64,000 nt of DNA, taken from assembly GCA_030737875.1 (NCBI GenBank), contig CM060910.1:632883303-632947302 (forward strand). Reading direction: 5' to 3'. The notes under the pieces were generated by a model, which was not told the DNA's origin, did no database searches, and saw nothing but the letters and a program-made list of their open reading frames with translations. Shown here one piece after another: positions 48,301 to 59,899 of the stretch. Made by a program: the position numbers and the translations under genes. This stretch comes from Allium sativum (Eukaryota; Streptophyta; Magnoliopsida; Asparagales; Amaryllidaceae). How positions within the stretch are numbered: the stretch's first letter is position 1; the number at the start of each line of letters is the position of its first letter.

Positions 48301-50980
48301 TGAGAACACCCCCATACCTCCAGCACTAAACTATAGAAAAAGTGTTGCATGACATTCCAGGCCGATATCAGATGATCGTCAAGGAAAGTAAACCGAAATA
48401 GAACCTATCATATAAATCATAGCGTATTAATAGTATATAATAATAAAATATACAATATGATATAGTAGTGAAGCGTAGTGAAGCACAATAAAGCAAGAAA
48501 TACCATCTCCATAGAATATTAGAAATCATGTCTAATACATCTCAATATATGAATATCAGCATACATCAAGCCTCACTACATCCTTCATCAGAGTACAACA
48601 ATTAAAATAGGGGAAATCATCCAAACAAATATATAATAATATAATAGTAATCACCAGCCTCCAACTCATCATTGCACAGCAACATCATCACTAAACCTAT
48701 AACTTGCTGCTTAGTTTACTCAAAAACATCATTATTGCTCTTAGGTAATAAAAGGAGACATAAAACCTTGAGTCTGACAACAGTATGGTATGACCGTTAA
48801 AGATCTAACAACAGATATATAGGATAATATGATAATAGAAAGTTCAGATCTCACATGACCTATCGTTGCAACAAAAGAGTATCACATAATAAACACCTAA
48901 AATATGCTAGTCAAACAACATAAAATAGATACTAGTCAAAATAGGATTCCCAATCCCCACTTTTATTCAGTTTTATACGGTGATAGCACACCCAGAGAAT
49001 ATAAGAGATCACACAAGCAATTGTAGCATCCATATCAAGAAATAACTTAGCTATCACTTACTAAAGCTTTAAATACATTGATATTTAAATGACTAGTTGT
49101 TTTCATCCGTCAAGGGGTGACAGAAACTCCGGATCTAGTCAAATGACCATGTTTGCGGAACCCATAATTTATAACGTTGACCTTCAGGACCCAAGTGTCC
49201 AACAACTAGGCACTACTACGGAACTACCCAGGGTACTCGATCTCCTTGATCCTAATAGGCGTCCCCACGATACCCTGCTTTAAGTCTACTAGAATCCTTC
49301 GAACTATCAACTATTCCTTGGAACTTCCAATCACATAAGTCATCCCAAACTCCATCTTTCAGCTCGAACCCCACCACTATCTTGTAGCCTCTTTCCACCT
49401 TGATTTTTTTATCACTTTCGCCTTCGAGCACTCCTGCCTGAGTTCACAACCTAAGACTCGAAATCACTTTTACGATAACTTCCAACCTGTAGACGCTATC
49501 AATGAATCAAGACCTCAACCAACCTCCGGAAGACCACTTCTAACCATAGCCAGGACTCTTGGCCATAACTCTCTCATTTGATGGACATGTATGGGTCCAT
49601 CCCTTACGGATCGGTACCGGTCCGTACACTTAGCCAAGTGTTGGACCACTGAGTTCCTTACCTCGGGTCCATTTTCATCTCAAATTGCCTCCCCAATGCT
49701 TCACATATCGGTCCATGTTCGTGCACTCAAGCGATTGTGCTTCGACTCATCCAATCACTTCAAACTTTGCACGTTATCTGCCTAGGGACACACATAGCCA
49801 TGCATAAAGTTTTGACTCCCCATGATCATCCTTGATGGATCGCTACTGGTCCATAGGCTATGGACCAGTATCATTCCATGTACTTAGCTGATTTTGACAC
49901 GAAAATTTTCATGTCATCTTCCAGCATCCTCTAAAGCTCCTTCGCCAAGTTTCGTTTAAATCTGACCATCTAAACCTTCAATTTACTCTGTTCTTCGATT
50001 CTTGGTTCTAAAACACTCAATTCTAAATGGAAAAAAATCAAGCATAACATCCAATCCAGTTATACGAACAATAATTTTTCCAATTTCAATCAAATACAAC
50101 CATATGAACACAAACATTAATGTATCATATCATAAAAACTATAGTTCTAACGTAGTTTCAATCTAAACATGTATAAAACATATTGGATCTAAAAAATTAC
50201 ATGACATATATTAATATTAAGCTATCCTATGGTATCTAGATCTGAAATAAACATATATGAAATAAACATATATTACCCGGTTTTAGGTTAGAATTAGCAT
50301 ATACGGTGAGAAATAATACTAATTAGCATGTATAATCCATAATAGCTATGTGGGATATCTCAGTCACTTACCAAAAACTAGATTTGATGCAAATGAGAAG
50401 AAATTGCATCTATAAAGCAATTCAATGCTTTTTGATGAGATCCAATCCCCTTTAATATAGATCTTTCTTCTAGATGTAATTTAAATCGATTCAGAGGAGA
50501 AGGTTTAAGGATTATGTTGAATCGAAGATTCACGAACGTCCAACCTAATGTTTAGAATAAGAAGAAAATAACTAATTATCTCCTCAAACCTCCCATGTAT
50601 AACTGTAAGTCATTAGCATATTGGGCTTACAAATCAACACATTAGTTGTTAGTTAATCTGCCTAGCAGAATAAATAACTTAAAACAACGATTTCTCCTAA
50701 ACCTCTATGCCAAATTCATAACGCGGCCATTCTACGGAATAGCCAACCATCGTCCCGTTCCAATAAGACTAATTGGAGCACCTCATTCGATCTCTTGAAA
50801 AACTTACAGTTAAAACAACAAGCCATATAGTAAAATGGTCACAAAACAATTTAGTAGAAATCATGGACATGTTTCCTATCCCCATGAACAATGTATCGAA
50901 ATATGGGAATGATACTATCACTAGGAAATTAAATAGAATTATTTTTCGATCCTCCGATACTTAAAGTACAAGTCGTTACA
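48301..50980 (-). repeat. 5' LTR of gypsy B1 (2680 bp)
   Basis: It starts TGAGAACACCCCCATACC and ends AAGTCGTTACA (plus strand). This uninterrupted copy shows what the left LTR looked like before the solo LTR inserted and before its end was deleted. Confidence 0.85.
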
Positions 50981-50985
50981 ATAGA

Positions 50986-51619
50986 AGCAATTAACGGACA
51001 TCAAGTTCCCATATGCTCCTGAAGAAGTACTTTGCCATCTGCATGGATCTCACCATCATTGGCCCTCTCCTTATGGATCAGTATTGATCCATACACAGTT
51101 CCAATCCATATACTTAACCAATTTTTGGTTAAGTTTCCCATTGGTCTTTTACATGCTCTTTCTTGATGCTTTAGACTAAGCAACTTTTGCAACAATCCAC
51201 ATTTTTGAGCTTGAATTTCAATAAAAATCAAAACTCAGACCCATCTAAGCATGAATCATGTTGATTTGGTGCTTGCAATAATGAGCATGAACATAACTAG
51301 GGTATTATAAAAATAAACTCAAATTGAAAATAAGATAGGATAATAGTTACCGACTATGTCTGCTAGTACTGTAAAAGCGAGCAACTACATAAATATTGAG
51401 CATGAGAGAACATAAATTAAATCCAAACGCATCCACTTCCAAAGACCTTCTTCTCCGGATGCTATCTTGATATACGTAATGAGAAGGGAATCATAATAGC
51501 AACTTCTTGAATAAAAAATGAATAAGATTGCCTATAATATACAAATGTATCCCGTTTGGTTTCACCCAAATTGTATGTTTAACAAGGTTAGCAGATCTAA
51601 ATTATTGAATTGGCCTAAA
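50986..51619 (-). repeat. Oldest gypsy LTR of the nest (right portion)
   Basis: It resumes the LTR cut at 16018. CAATCCATATACTTAACC and AATTTTTGGTTAAG match the corresponding mid-LTR block of the other copies (near 18430-18465). The true right end is not found, so 51619 is a guess at a following LTR-like start. Confidence 0.5.
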
Positions 51620-52314
51620 TGTAACAATCACCTCGGAACAAGCCTAAATTCCAACCTACAAATGTCCCATCAGAACTTATGACCACTCTAAAATAAGTTG
51701 TTGGGTTCTAGAAGAAATCAATTCACAAAGCCATAATAATACGATCAGAACACATAGCGGAATTGATAAAATATAGTAGTAAATATATAATGTACCCATC
51801 TCATATTACAAAAGTAAAGATGTCAAATGCAGCAACTATCACAGAGTCATAAATGCAAGTACATCAAAAATATCCATATTAATGTTGTAACAATCCAAAT
51901 TCTAGCGGGTTCGAATATTTCGCAAAATGCTAAAATCCAAGTCCATTGAAACCCGAGTTGGTTTGTCTGGTATCCTACAGGAAGGCATAGATAAATATAT
52001 CGGAGCCCACAATAAAACATCTCACAGTGGAATGAATAAAATATAATAGTAAATAAATACTTACCATGATAATGACACTGTATACCAAGTGTCTTTAAGT
52101 TGTATAATCTATGCCACCTATCTAACCAGTGGGTTTGTTATGAGGAGGGGTTCAGAACAATGTTCTGGCGAATGGACAAATCATACTTTGGAAGAATAAC
52201 ACTACATACATCGCTCTATCAGTGGCTTAATTTTATTAGGTTGTTAGGGTTTATACACTCCCACCACTATGCGTATATCCTACACATCTAATTATTTTGT
52301 TTAGTTTTTACTAA
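51620..52314. other. Two LTR-start-like scraps
   Basis: TGTAACAATC occurs at 51620 and at 51886. Each is followed within 190 bases by a GAATTGATAAAATATAGTAG or GAATGAATAAAATATAATAG block like that near the plus-strand start of the gypsy LTRs. They look like truncated LTRs. No gene is seen. Confidence 0.4.
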
Positions 52315-53578
52315 TGGTAGTCGTCGATCTTTTCGTGGCCTCTAGGGTCTTATTCGGCAGTATGAGAGATGCTTGGGGAAACTCGTTAACTCCTCCAAAA
52401 GTTTCTTCGTGCCCACGAAAGACCTGTCTGCGGTTAGATCTTCCTGGATCGAGATATCTACAGGTTTCAAGGCGGCCTCACTTCCGCTTCCTTACCTCGA
52501 CATTGTATTATATCGAGGGAGGAAGCTCAACGCCATCTTCGATCCCCTTACTGACAAAGTCAAGGGCAAGATCATTCGGTGGAATGCTACCCTTCTCTCT
52601 CAGGCAGGAAGATTGGTCCTCATTAAGTCTATCCTTGCCTATATGGGATCTCATATCTTTTCTGCTATGACTCCCACTACTTCCTTCTTCCGCTCTTACC
52701 TTTCCTTGGCTTCTTCCTTTTTCTTGGGAACCAAGGAAAACGCTTCTCACCACCACTGGATTTCTTGGAACTCCGTTTGTCATCACAAAAGTTAGGAAGG
52801 CCTGGGACTCCGTAACCCTAAGGACATCTGTGTGGCCTTTGCTTGCAATCTTTGGGCGAGGTTTGCAGTGAAAAACTCCCTTTGGGAGACGTTCCTTCAC
52901 GCCAAGTACTGCAGGCTTACCGGTACGAATTACACTGAAGTCCCGTGCTACGCTAGTGAGACGTGGAAACGAATGCAATTCGTTAAGGCTTTTACAGATG
53001 CACATGGGGGTGGTACCATTTGGGTCGGGAGACCGTTCTCACTTAAGGCGGCTTGGAATTCAGTGCGGACCCCTAGTCCATGTCTCCATCTTTTCTTTTT
53101 TCTTTTGGAATGTCTGTATTCCCCCGAAGGTCTCTCTATTTATGTGGAAACCTTTACATAATGGTTAAACAATAGATGAGAACCTTCAGAGAATTAACAT
53201 CCCTTTCGTGCCAAGGTGCAAGTGCTGCAGTTCTGGATGCTCTGATTCCTCTTTCCATTTGTTTTTCTTTGGGTCTTGTGCCTAGTATGTCTGGTATTAC
53301 TTCGGGAATCTGATGGGTTGTCGTGGTAATGCCACTACGATTGTAGGTTTACTGAGATTTTGGTGGTCCGACATCTCAGGTAAATCTTTTTGATCGATCC
53401 TTCTTCGTCTGCTTCCTTGTCTTATCTACTAGCATATCTGGTGCTCGAGAAATAAGGAAGTTTTTGATGAAGTGGCTATAGACCCTCCTACCATTATCTG
53501 AAAAGTTAGGAATGATGTGTTCCTTGCGTTTCGAGGTAGGCCTTTCAAGGGCGTCTTTGGTCCTCGCACAAGGAGGTT
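52315..53578 (+). pseudogene. LINE, C-terminal RT and zinc-domain region, 5' part
   Basis: Plus-strand non-LTR retrotransposon protein, truncated at its 5' end. LPYLDIVLYRGRKLNAIFDP and KVKGKIIRWNATLLSQAGR followed by LVLIKS are the thumb region typical of plant L1-type LINEs (52480-52630). After a stop at 52793-52795 come GLGLRNPKDICVAFACNLWA and SLWETFLHAKY, then a zf-RVT-like segment VSLFMWKPLHNG..RCKCC (53120-53225). It is interrupted at 53578 by a 3.7-kb insertion and continues at 57254. Stops and shifts show it is dead. Confidence 0.87.
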
Positions 53579-54010
53579 TGTAACAACCTGGATTTTTGAC
53601 AATATATAGTTATTTAATTAGAAGCTCAAAAATTGGAATTTCAGCAAATGATGGAATTTGACCATGAAACTTTAACCATTTCGTTCGTCTCGGAATTCTG
53701 GTCAACTTTCATGTTTAGAGTTTTGCGAACGGGGTCCTTATGAAAAAGTTACAGACAAAATACGAATACGAACGGAAAATAAATAAATCAATTTAATTAA
53801 TATTTACCATATAACCCAGCCGACTTGGGCAGTTTGATGCCCAGGCGGTCGACATAGGGGTCGATCGGCAGTCGACCTCCCAGGTCGACCTACTGGGCGT
53901 CAAATTACCCAATGACGGCTAGGTTTTGGTGAGTTTTTTTATTAATTATTATAATAGATGGACATATATAACTTAAAACTAATTCGACGGTTCTAAGTCA
54001 TTTCCATCTC

Positions 54011-54018
54011 TATAAATA
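54011..54018 (+). promoter_or_regulatory. TATA box in the 3.7-kb LTR-like unit
   Basis: TATAAATA in CTCTATAAATAAAAGGG, in the right place for an LTR core promoter with U3 of about 430 bases. Confidence 0.5.
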
Positions 54019-55508
54019 AAAGGGTAGAGCCTCACTCTTTTTCCATTCAAATCTATGAAGGCAGCGTAGCTCTACCATTTTTCTTTCTCTTTGAACCTGA
54101 TTTCTAAATAAAATATATTTGTACATATACCAAATCAAATTCATAAGGAATTGGGAATATTAATAGATTCAGTGGAAAAGGACGCTCAACGATAGATTTA
54201 ACCGCTCTTTTCCTTTTTCTTATATATCTACAAATCTAGAAATTTTCCCTTTCTAGATAAATTGTGGATTTATAAGAATTTGGGGATTGTAAGCCTAAAA
54301 AGGTTCAAATCAAAGAAACTGGAAGCTATAATATGAGTGGGAAATTTACTAATACAGATATAATGATTTATTTATTTCGTTTGAATCCAATCTTTTTTTT
54401 ACGCCTATCAGATCTATTATTTAAATAATTGCAAATTGTGGAAACCATTAGATCTGATCATGAATACGTTTAAAAATTGGAAAATGAAAAGTATGACTAT
54501 GTATAACATGAATTGTAGGATTTTTATATCTTTCCCATATATTCCTACATTTATGTCATGAAATATGAGATATGTTGTACATGTTTATAACACTATGGAT
54601 TTGGAAATCAGTCCCATTAAACATGAATTTGTTGTAGTTATATTCCAGATCTTTAGTTCAGTGCTGAAATATGAATTGTGTGAATTTGGGTAAAAGATGA
54701 ATTTTTGTATTATGTGATTGTATGAAGAAAAAAACTATTCCTCGTTTATATTCAGTAGTGTTGGGATTTTGGCTTAAGCGTTGTAAGTTATGCTGTTTTC
54801 CTCATTTACATTAAAAAGGCATTATTTTAGAATCACAAGATGTATGAAAAAATGAATCAAAAGGGGAAAAGTGGTGCAAAGGTACATATAAAAATAAATA
54901 CATGTTTTTGTATGTAATTTGCATCGACTATTCTAAAATAAAAATATATTACATATATTTCTTGTGATTTGGACATATGCCAATTCCAGAAAAAAGGCAT
55001 GATTTGCAACGATTTGGCTAACCGTCCTTGTGAGACTTGAAACCTTTTTGGAAAGATTGAATATAAAGAGGGAACATTTGGTTAATTGATTAGATAATGT
55101 CATTAATTTAAAAATAGGTATTGCAAAACATTAAATAATAATATGATATATTAATAGGTATGTTGATTGCAAGAAACATAAAAATAAATGTATACATATT
55201 ATCCATCCAAATCAGCGTAAAACGGTGAAATATAAATTGTATGGAATTTTTTAATGTTTGGATAAGGTTCAATTATGGAATTATGTGTAAATATAATCCA
55301 TTCTGAATCAATATATTTGTGGTGACTATTTGAAGCAATCAATGCAATTAACTGCTATAAATGAGACCACAAATAAAGAAATAACTATTGTAACCAATAT
55401 TGATTTGGGAAAATAAATGTGATGAAAAAATGGTTACAATTCCTAAAATCAATTAGGATAATTGTTGTGAACCCCAATTAGGAAATTTAAATCATAACCG
55501 CATTTAAA

Positions 55509-55733
55509 CACGAGGTTAAACTCGACTTGTGGTGTAAGCCTGCCTAGAACTGACCGGTAAATCTAGTAGCCACAGGTAGTCAGTTTAATGTGAGGGATCT
55601 AATGCATATAATCGTACTAAGGGACGAGGTTAAGTTCACTTTTGGCAGAAGTCTGCACGGAACCGACCGACATATCCAGCATCCACAGATAGTCAACTTA
55701 ATGTGAGAGGCCTGGTACATAAAAATATATATA
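55509..55733 (+). repeat. Tandem 114-bp direct repeat inside the LTR-like unit
   Basis: Two diverged copies, 55509-55622 and 55623-55733. Shared landmarks in order are ACGAGGTTAA, AAG(C/T)CTGC, GAC(C)GG/CCGAC, CCACAG(G/A)TAGTCA and TTAATGTGAG. Confidence 0.78.
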
Positions 55734-57253
55734 TATACATATATATAACAGTCAACCAATAAATAAGTAAATAAATAAATAAAAATAGAAATTGTACGTT
55801 GTGGTACAACAATAGATAATTTGGGACCGATAAACAGTTGCCTTGGGAAAATATGACTGTTAGAGCCAAAAAGGGCAATAAAAAAATGAAATAAATGAAA
55901 TGGGTGTCAAAAAGGTGATTAATGGATATTGATTGTCGTTTTAATGCTAAGTCCAAATTAGGGAAGAAATTAAATAAATATCCTAGAGAAAAGGGGATAC
56001 AATCTTTCTTATTTATGTCAATAAAACTTATAACTAAAAAGATAGCTGGACTTAGTAGGTTAATAATATAAAATATTATTAACCATACAAACCCATGACG
56101 CAAATAAACGGTGTACGTATAGCATTTCCGTATAAAGGAATTAAATGGGAATGACTTAATAACGTAGCCTACTTTATCCCAAAAGGGGAAAGGTGTTAAG
56201 GAAAATGGGGGACAAACTAATAACCTTAAAAAATAGCCCAGTTCTTAGTTCCTAAAAGGCTAAGTGATTAGGGTTAAAGAGTCCACCAGGGAATATATTT
56301 TTCAGTATAGGGGTCCTAAATGGCAGATGTGTGTTGGCCTACCCAAACCTGGAAATTAAAAGGGCCAGATATGGCCATCTATCCTACGGGAAGTAGTAAG
56401 CGACTAAGGAGGTTATCAAATAAGGTTAGCTAGAAGGTATATCGTACGATAAAATACCTCTCACCTTACGCGGGGCAAGGGTATATGTGTGAATGACGGA
56501 AGCCTTAACTTGTTGGGCCCGTAGCTGGTACTCTCTAGTTTATGTCAACGTTGAATATATTATTGAGGGTTAATACATGACCAATAGGTCCGCCTAGGGT
56601 CTTAAGTGATCAGGTAGAATCCACCCTATCTATCATTTGATAGTGAGGCATTAAATAATAAAGAATAATGAATAAGGATATAGAAAGAAACCCTGTAAAT
56701 TAGGGCTTACTTTCGATAGAATTAACAAGTTAAACTCTGGTATAAAGGCTTCACAAAAATGTATGTAAATGTCTTATCTTGGTAGTATGATTTGGGAATA
56801 CTACTTTAGGCTAAATAGTAAAGTCGTGCGTCAACATTTACTAGGTTGGATAGAATCACTAACTTGGTTAGAGATACAGCTTGGGTTGAACCAAACGGAA
56901 TATATCTGTGTTATATACTGTGTTGTACATTTCTTATTCACCAGAACCTGTTGTTCTAAGCACCTCCTCATTACAACCTCCAGGTTTCATAGAGAAGGTC
57001 GGGCTCTCACAGATAATTAAGTTTAGCTTTCAGTTCTCTCTCATGCTCGGTATTGGCAAAGTGACTTACTTTGAAAAAGGTAGTTATCTGAGTTAATACT
57101 AGTTATCCTAATTTGTTTCCAGTGCGAGATATCGTACTCTGATTATGCCCATGCTCATTTATTGTAGGTACAAAATATACGCTCTATGCTTGGATGTGTC
57201 CAAGTTTTGATTTTTGTCAAAAATTTGGGTGTAGAAAAGTGTGGGATGTTACA

Positions 57254-57940
57254 AAGTTGGCTGTTACTTTTGATGTTTCATCGAAACGGCCACTCCCAGG
57301 TGAGGTGCAGATTGATTTTTGGCTTATATGTTATATGTTCACTACTACTTTCCTCAATTTCTCACACTCACCCCCCACAAATCGATCTTATGTTGTTTGC
57401 TAGTTGTGTAGATCCTGGTTTATAGGTTGTTAGAGTTAGTCTGCTTGGAGCTGGATGGAGCTTTGGTTTCTTCATCCGAGATGGGTTACTAGAGGAGGTA
57501 CAGTTGGAGATTTTGATAGTGCTGAAGATTTGATGCCTCTCTTTGGTTTTGCTAGCTTCCTTGGATATGACGGACCATGCGGAGCATAAGGTTTTGGAGG
57601 TTCAAGGACAACTGTTTGTTTTCCCCAGATTTTGCCAGTGGCCTTTCTTGGAGGGCTTGTCCTTCCCACTAGTGCTATGCACGTTTTTCTGGAGCTATGG
57701 GTTATTTCATTGCCCTTTTCGCTTTGGAGTCCGGTTGTTGATGCTTCTACTGCATTGTCCGATGATTTGCTTGCACTCGGTGGTTTTTCGTCTCTTGGTT
57801 CTACATGTCTTTAGTTCAGTTCCTTTTGTTAGAGAGTGTGCACGGTATTTGCATTACTTGGAAACCGTTTTTGTGAGCTGTTGGAGAATGACTAGATCCT
57901 CCATTTTGTTATATTATATATTCCTTTCTATTAAAAAAAA
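57254..57940 (+). pseudogene. LINE 3' part with poly(A) tail
   Basis: Continuation of the LINE beyond the LTR-like insertion, in the position of its RNase H domain and 3' end. Coding homology is weak and broken. The end is marked by a run of eight A at 57933-57940, the expected 3' tail of a plus-strand LINE. No matching target duplication was found upstream of 52315, because the 5' boundary is blurred. Confidence 0.65.
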
Positions 57941-58294
57941 TCGAACCTCCTCGAGAGGCCTCCATCGTTACGCTATGAAAGCGTATTGAAACTCTATACC
58001 GTGCTACGAAAGCATACTGGGAAACACTAAGAAATATTACTAAACCTCCATCGTCATGCTACAAAAGCATACCGTCTAACATTTGAGTTCCGCTATCAGG
58101 CTAAATCCTTGCACAAAACTCAGTCGGGAGATTTCTATATCTATAAAGGACAGCCTCGTTAGGTCTACAATACAAATTTCCATAGATTGGTCTGTCTCTT
58201 TTCCTTGGTGGCTATGACCCACTCGAACCACCATCAACTCATGAAAGAACATATCAACAGCTAAGTAACCATTCTCCTAACAAACAATACTAAA
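57941..58294. repeat. Spacer with three small repeated hairpins
   Basis: ACGCTATGAAAGCGT (57970), GTGCTACGAAAGCAT (58001) and ATGCTACAAAAGCAT (58056) are related 15-bp imperfect palindromes; the first and third are embedded in a repeated CCTCCATCGT context. The remainder to 58294 shows no gene. Confidence 0.6.
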
Positions 58295-58329
58295 TGGCCT
58301 TCTGCAACACAAAAAGAATGTTGGGTCAA

Positions 58330-58530
58330 GCCCAAAAAATGTTGCCATAGGTCTTTGGCAACACTTTTCCTATGTTGCAATTTTTGTCGTTGCCTTAGAC
58401 CTCAAAGGCAACATTTTGACTATCTAAGGCAACATAAGAAATATTGTTGCAATAAAACTCTATTTGAGTCTATAACAATATCCATAGGTGTCTATAGTAA
58501 CATTCCAAAAATGTTGCTATAGATATTAAC
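58330..58530. repeat. Subterminal GTTGC/GCAAC repeat cluster, left end
   Basis: Many short inverted GTTGCC and GGCAAC words (for example GTTGCCATAGGTCTTTGGCAAC). They are likely protein-binding repeats of a DNA transposon; a smaller similar cluster lies at 61819-61930. Confidence 0.6.
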
Positions 58531-58857
58531 TTTCTGAATTTGTTTGGGTCCACATCTTGTATACTATACTATTTTGCATCCCATATAATAATATATATAT
58601 ATTGATATTGAATAATAATAGTATTGCAAGGAATTTAAATGATTCAAACAATATTTTATTCAATATAATATTCCAACATTTAAATAGTACAATATTTTGC
58701 ATCTCTCTATAATACAAGTCATATTCGTACCTCACTACATACACTCAAACACTCAATACACTGTTAGACTTCGTATTTGCTCCACACTTTTGGTCCAGCT
58801 CCTGCTTTCACTCTGTCTCTTGTTTACTCATACAATAAACAACTAGAGCAGTAATCT

Positions 58858-58869
58858 AAAAATAAATAA
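58858..58869. repeat. Left 12-bp target duplication of LINE tail
   Basis: AAAAATAAATAA here and at 59184-59195, a perfect duplication around the retroposed segment. Confidence 0.85.
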
Positions 58870-59183
58870 TTTTTTTTTTGAAAATTGGTTCACTTTATTG
58901 CTAAAAACCAAATATACCTCCTTTATAAGCCTCGTCAAAACCTTGTAATCCCCCTAACCTAGGTGGGTGCCTTACAAGGAAAAAGAGTACTTATAAATTT
59001 GGTTTACAAACATATGAAAGACAAACTAAAGTTCAAAAGAAAAGCTTACAACATAACATGTAATATAAAACTAAACATAAAGAAACGAACTCCAAAACAC
59101 TCCTTCACAGCCCAATACTGGCCCAAACTTCAAAACGACAGCTCAACACATTCAAAACTGACACTTGCCGGTCATCCAGTGTC
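58870..59183 (-). mobile_element. 5'-truncated LINE or SINE insertion, 314 bp
   Basis: Ten T at 58870-58879 are the antisense of a poly(A) tail, preceded in element orientation by AATAAAG. The body has no gene of its own; the 84-codon plus-strand frame over it is antisense. Perfect 12-bp target duplications flank it, as target-primed reverse transcription produces. It looks like the 3' end of a plant LINE, but SINE cannot be excluded. Confidence 0.8.
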
Positions 59184-59195
59184 AAAAATAAATAA

Positions 59196-59780
59196 ATTTA
59201 AATTTTCAAAAATATAAATTTGTTTATGTGTTCATTTGCCTCAAGTATTTGGGTCGTTTGTCATCATATTTTGATTCCGTAGTATATGTTTCTTTATCAT
59301 TATTCACATGGACAAACTAATCTCAGGAGCATGCACGTATACACGTGTACGTGTATACTGCCACAATATCCTAGAATCATTCTCATGGCAGTGTAAACAA
59401 CTAAGGAGCACATAAGAATTTTGATATAATGACAATCTTGTATGCATCTCTCAAAAAAATGCACATATAAAAAACAACAATCAATAATAAAAGTGTTTGT
59501 GTGAGACTATAATTTAGTGAATAAGCCATTTTAAATGGCAGAAATGATAAGTTATCTATCATTTATTGGTATGTTAGTAAGCCCATATAATGTTGTATGT
59601 CGGCCAAATTAGGAAACCCTGTCGTCTATTGACTTAATAACTATAATAATGTCAAAAATTCACTATTCAACAGATAAAATGAAATTTATTTGTTACATAA
59701 ACTATAAGCTCACAACTCCATACAATTAGAAGTTCTGGATGAATTTACAATTTAAATTCAAATCAAATAATTCAACCTAT
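59196..59780. other. No gene seen
   Basis: AT-rich sequence within the candidate capture element. It contains a small palindromic ACACGTGTACGTGTAT cluster near 59341-59356 but no recognisable gene. Confidence 0.4.
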
Positions 59781-59899
59781 TCCACATTAATAGGAGTTCA
59801 TTTATGTTTATGCTTCACGAATATGATATTTTCTGGGCATTTCTAATAATATCGGGTGCTATTCCTATTTTGGCATTTGTAATTTCCGGAGTTTTAGCC
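59781..59899 (+). pseudogene. ndhC: Nuclear copy of plastid ndhC 5' end (NUPT)
   Basis: The ATG at 59804 opens [20 protein letters not shown] and [12 protein letters not shown], the N-terminus of plastid NAD(P)H dehydrogenase subunit 3, a membrane subunit of the thylakoid NDH complex. The upstream TAATAGGAGTTCATTT resembles the plastid leader. Homology stops after codon 32 (59899), and the next bases are unrelated, so only a scrap is present. It lacks the rest of the roughly 120-residue protein and any nuclear targeting sequence, so it cannot function. It is a plastid-to-nucleus transfer with a few substitutions. Confidence 0.88.

Larger units (their letters stand above)
16019..50980 (-). mobile_element. 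Gypsy element B1 (nest level 2), internally deleted
   Basis: A minus-strand Ty3/gypsy element whose outer limits span almost the whole nest because later elements inserted in it. Its 5' LTR is 48301-50980 and its damaged 3' LTR is 16019 to about 18830. Internal remnants are 18831-20851 and 47467-48300. The LTRs align over long blocks (for example CATCTCAATATATGAATA and CATACATCAAGCCTCACTAC) but with frequent differences, so it is old. Integrase and RNase H are missing. Confidence 0.8.
53579..57253 (+). mobile_element. LTR-like unit inserted in the LINE (3675 bp)
   Basis: Begins TGTAACAACCTGG and ends GGGATGTTACA, a TGTAACA/TGTTACA terminal pair, flanked by AGGTT (53574-53578) and AAGTT (57254-57258), four of five matching. 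No gag or pol homology is present, so it reads as a very large solo LTR, probably gypsy. A TATA-like TATAAATA lies at 54011-54018, and an internal 114-bp direct repeat at 55509-55733. (AT)n and (AAAT)n runs lie near 55724-55785. The orientation follows the TGTAAC start and TATA box. Small minus-strand frames in it are chance. Confidence 0.7.

Noticed and set aside
52508..53005. 165-codon minus-strand frame
   Set aside because: Antisense to the LINE RT region, which has clear plus-strand homology.
55693..56103. 136-codon minus-strand frame rich in hydrophobic residues
   Set aside because: Lies in the AT-rich LTR-like unit; hydrophobicity follows base composition; no start context or homology.
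57543..57989. 148-codon plus-strand frame
   Set aside because: Overlaps the decayed LINE 3' end and poly(A); composition does not match any known domain and it runs past the LINE end.
57941..58075. CRISPR-like regularly spaced hairpins
   Set aside because: Only three diverged units of irregular spacing in a plant nuclear context.
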